NCBI GenBank assembly: GCA_014138725.1
Contig: JACJID010000003.1
Span: forward strand, 1,233,009-1,297,008
DNA: 64,000 nucleotides
From: Kutzneria viridogrisea
Lineage (GTDB): Bacteria > Actinomycetota > Actinomycetes > Mycobacteriales > Pseudonocardiaceae
Direction: 5' to 3'
The position numbers were made by a program, and so were the translations under genes. Shown here in pieces: positions 62,925 to 64,000 of the stretch (position 1 is its first letter; the number at the start of each line of letters is the position of its first letter). The notes under the pieces were generated by a model that was not told the origin of the DNA, made no database searches, and saw only the letters and a program-made list of their open reading frames with translations.

Positions 62925-63275
62925 GTGGCGCAGCAGGGGTTTGGCGACATCATCAGCGGGGGCTTTGCCGTGCACCCCGAGCTGGCACAACAGCTGAAAA
63001 ACGTGATCACCAAGTCGATCGATCAGCTGGACAGCCAGCACGGCAAGGTCTGGGAGGTCCAGCAGCGGCCGCCACTGGGGACCAGCCCAGCGGGCCTGAC
63101 AGTCTCCGGACACGACTACGAAGTGCTCGCCGGGCCGCAGTCCTTCCGCGACTACCTCACCGGGTTGCAGCGTGAGCTGTCCGCTCTGCTGCCCGCGCTC
63201 GACAAGGCCATGGCCGCCTACCGCGCCGCCGAGGAGCAGGGCACCCAGAACCTGAACCGAGCCGGTGGACGATGA
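62925..63275 (+). CDS. Small alpha-helical EspC/WXG100-like protein
   Basis: 116 residues, no signal peptide, mostly amphipathic helix with a central Gly/Pro break (PPLGTSPAGLTVSG). The build (FAVHPELAQQLKNVITKSIDQLD, then LTGLQRELSALLPALDKAMAAYRAAEEQ) recalls the small secreted or chaperone-like proteins of type VII secretion loci (EspC/DUF2580 or WXG100), although no WxG motif is present. GTG 62925 follows GGGGG at 4 bases. It overlaps the next gene by 4 bases (ATGA) and starts a cassette of cell-surface type. Confidence 0.7.
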   Translation: MAQQGFGDIISGGFAVHPELAQQLKNVITKSIDQLDSQHGKVWEVQQRPPLGTSPAGLTVSGHDYEVLAGPQSFRDYLTGLQRELSALLPALDKAMAAYRAAEEQGTQNLNRAGGR

Positions 63276-63805
63276 GCCGCAAACTGGTCGCACTGTGCGC
63301 GGGCATCGCGGTGACCGCGGCCTCGGCGAGCGGGTGCAGTCAGGTCGTGCCCGGGGCCGCCGAGGCGGCCACACCGGGCAGGACCGCCCCTCCGCCCGCG
63401 GGACAGGACAAGGCCCGTGAGCTGACCGGCATCGACCCGTGCGGGCTGCTCACCGCGCAGGAGAGCGCGCAGTTCGGCAGTTCGACCCACGAACGCCAGG
63501 ACTACGGTGGCGCCCACATCTGCCAGTGGTCCTTCCCCGGCAGTCACGCCCTGGACCTCGGCCTGGACGACCAGCGCGGGGTCAAGCAGCTCATCGTGGG
63601 CGAGGGCCGTCCCAGCACGATCACCGTCGGCCGCCACCAGGCCAGGCAGATCGCGGCCAACTTCGGTGACGGCAACTGCGTGGTCTCCCTGGCGATCACC
63701 GACTCCTCGCGGGTGGACGTGGTGGCCAACGCGAACGTGGACACTGCCAAGGCATGCGATCTGGCCCTGCGGACAGCCAAGATCGTGGAACCGAAGGTGC
63801 CGTGA
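63272..63805 (+). CDS. DUF3558-type lipoprotein
   Basis: 177 residues. A lipoprotein signal peptide (MSRKLVALCAGIAVTAASAS) ends at a lipobox-like ASGC with the lipidated Cys near residue 22. It is followed by a Pro/Ala linker and a compact domain opening IDPCGLLTAQESAQFG, the hallmark of DUF3558 lipoproteins common in Pseudonocardiaceae. Cysteines in DPCGLL, HICQW, GNCVVS and KACDLA fit two disulfides outside the cell. Function unknown. The ATG overlaps the preceding stop, so the two are coupled. Confidence 0.88.
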   Translation: MSRKLVALCAGIAVTAASASGCSQVVPGAAEAATPGRTAPPPAGQDKARELTGIDPCGLLTAQESAQFGSSTHERQDYGGAHICQWSFPGSHALDLGLDDQRGVKQLIVGEGRPSTITVGRHQARQIAANFGDGNCVVSLAITDSSRVDVVANANVDTAKACDLALRTAKIVEPKVP

Positions 63806-63824
63806 CGGGGATTGGGAACGGCTG

Positions 63825-64000
63825 ATGGACGAGGACTCCAGATACGCCGAGGCGGTCGAGGCCGACTTCGACGCCGACGCACAACTGCCCAGGTGGGGCG
63901 GCGAGGAATCACCGCTGGCGCCGGGCCTGCAACGACGGGTGGACGCGGCACTCCGCGCCCAGGCCTACCTCGCGCGCAGGCGGGCGGAACGGGAACGAGA
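63825..64000 (+). CDS. Start of an unidentified protein, cut by the window edge
   Basis: ATG 63825 opens a frame that runs to the end of the window: acidic first (MDEDSRYAEAVEADFDADAQ), then a helical arginine-rich part (LQRRVDAALRAQAYLARRRAERER). A GGGAACGG stretch lies about 7 bases upstream. It begins 19 bases after the lipoprotein stop and is probably the third member of that cassette. Too little is present to name a family. Confidence 0.65.
   Translation, partial: MDEDSRYAEAVEADFDADAQLPRWGGEESPLAPGLQRRVDAALRAQAYLARRRAERER

Overview
The window is high-GC DNA with short gene gaps, frequent GTG starts and many 4-base start/stop overlaps. These features, together with a type I modular polyketide synthase, three PF04672-type methyltransferase-fold genes and a DUF3558-type lipoprotein, point to an actinomycete, most likely a member of the Pseudonocardiaceae. 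The genus cannot be named from the sequence alone.

Region 1 (1-41448) is part of a glycosylated polyketide cluster. On the plus strand lie the 3' part of a cytochrome P450 (2-1186) and a macrolide-type glycosyltransferase (1486-2589). Facing them on the minus strand are four collinear polyketide synthase genes read from 38800 down to 2590. They carry seven extension modules, split 2+1+3+1, and end in a thioesterase. Modules 1, 2, 4, 5, 6 and 7 are KS-AT-DH-KR-ACP and module 3 is KS-AT-KR-ACP. Six ATs look malonyl-specific and the AT of module 4 looks methylmalonyl-specific. There is no loading module: the first protein opens with a docking helix, so earlier modules must be encoded outside the window. 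The predicted carboxyl half of the product is a 2,4,6,8-tetraene with a methyl at C8, a hydroxyl at C11 and a 12,14-diene. Upstream of the synthase, on the same strand, are a secreted alpha/beta hydrolase and a second P450, ended by an intrinsic terminator.

Region 2 (41571-50053) is mixed housekeeping and envelope DNA. It holds a PF04672 methyltransferase-fold protein, a membrane diguanylate cyclase, a Tat-exported polysaccharide-lyase-like protein, two overlapping genes for tiny membrane proteins, a family 39-like glycosyltransferase, an HTH_42 (AlkZ superfamily) protein, a WYL regulator and a SIS-domain sugar-phosphate protein.

Region 3 (50140-57511) is a cobalamin and cobalt locus. cobH runs leftward. 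Rightward, a cobalamin riboswitch precedes a 17-codon leader ORF and the chain cobM-cobJ-cobA-cbiM-cbiQ, then a single gene fusing the cobaltochelatase CbiX to the transporter ATPase CbiO, then a His-rich membrane protein. Nearly all junctions overlap, so the chain is probably translated in a coupled way: the transporter brings in cobalt, CbiX inserts it and the methyltransferases build the corrin ring.

Region 4 (57653-64000) holds a fusion of a CPBP-like membrane domain with a Nudix hydrolase, two tandem PF04672 proteins followed by a PAS-GGDEF-EAL protein whose catalytic residues look degenerate, and the start of a cell-surface cassette (small EspC/WXG-like protein, DUF3558-type lipoprotein, and a gene cut by the window edge). 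No rRNA, tRNA, CRISPR array, transposase or phage gene was seen.
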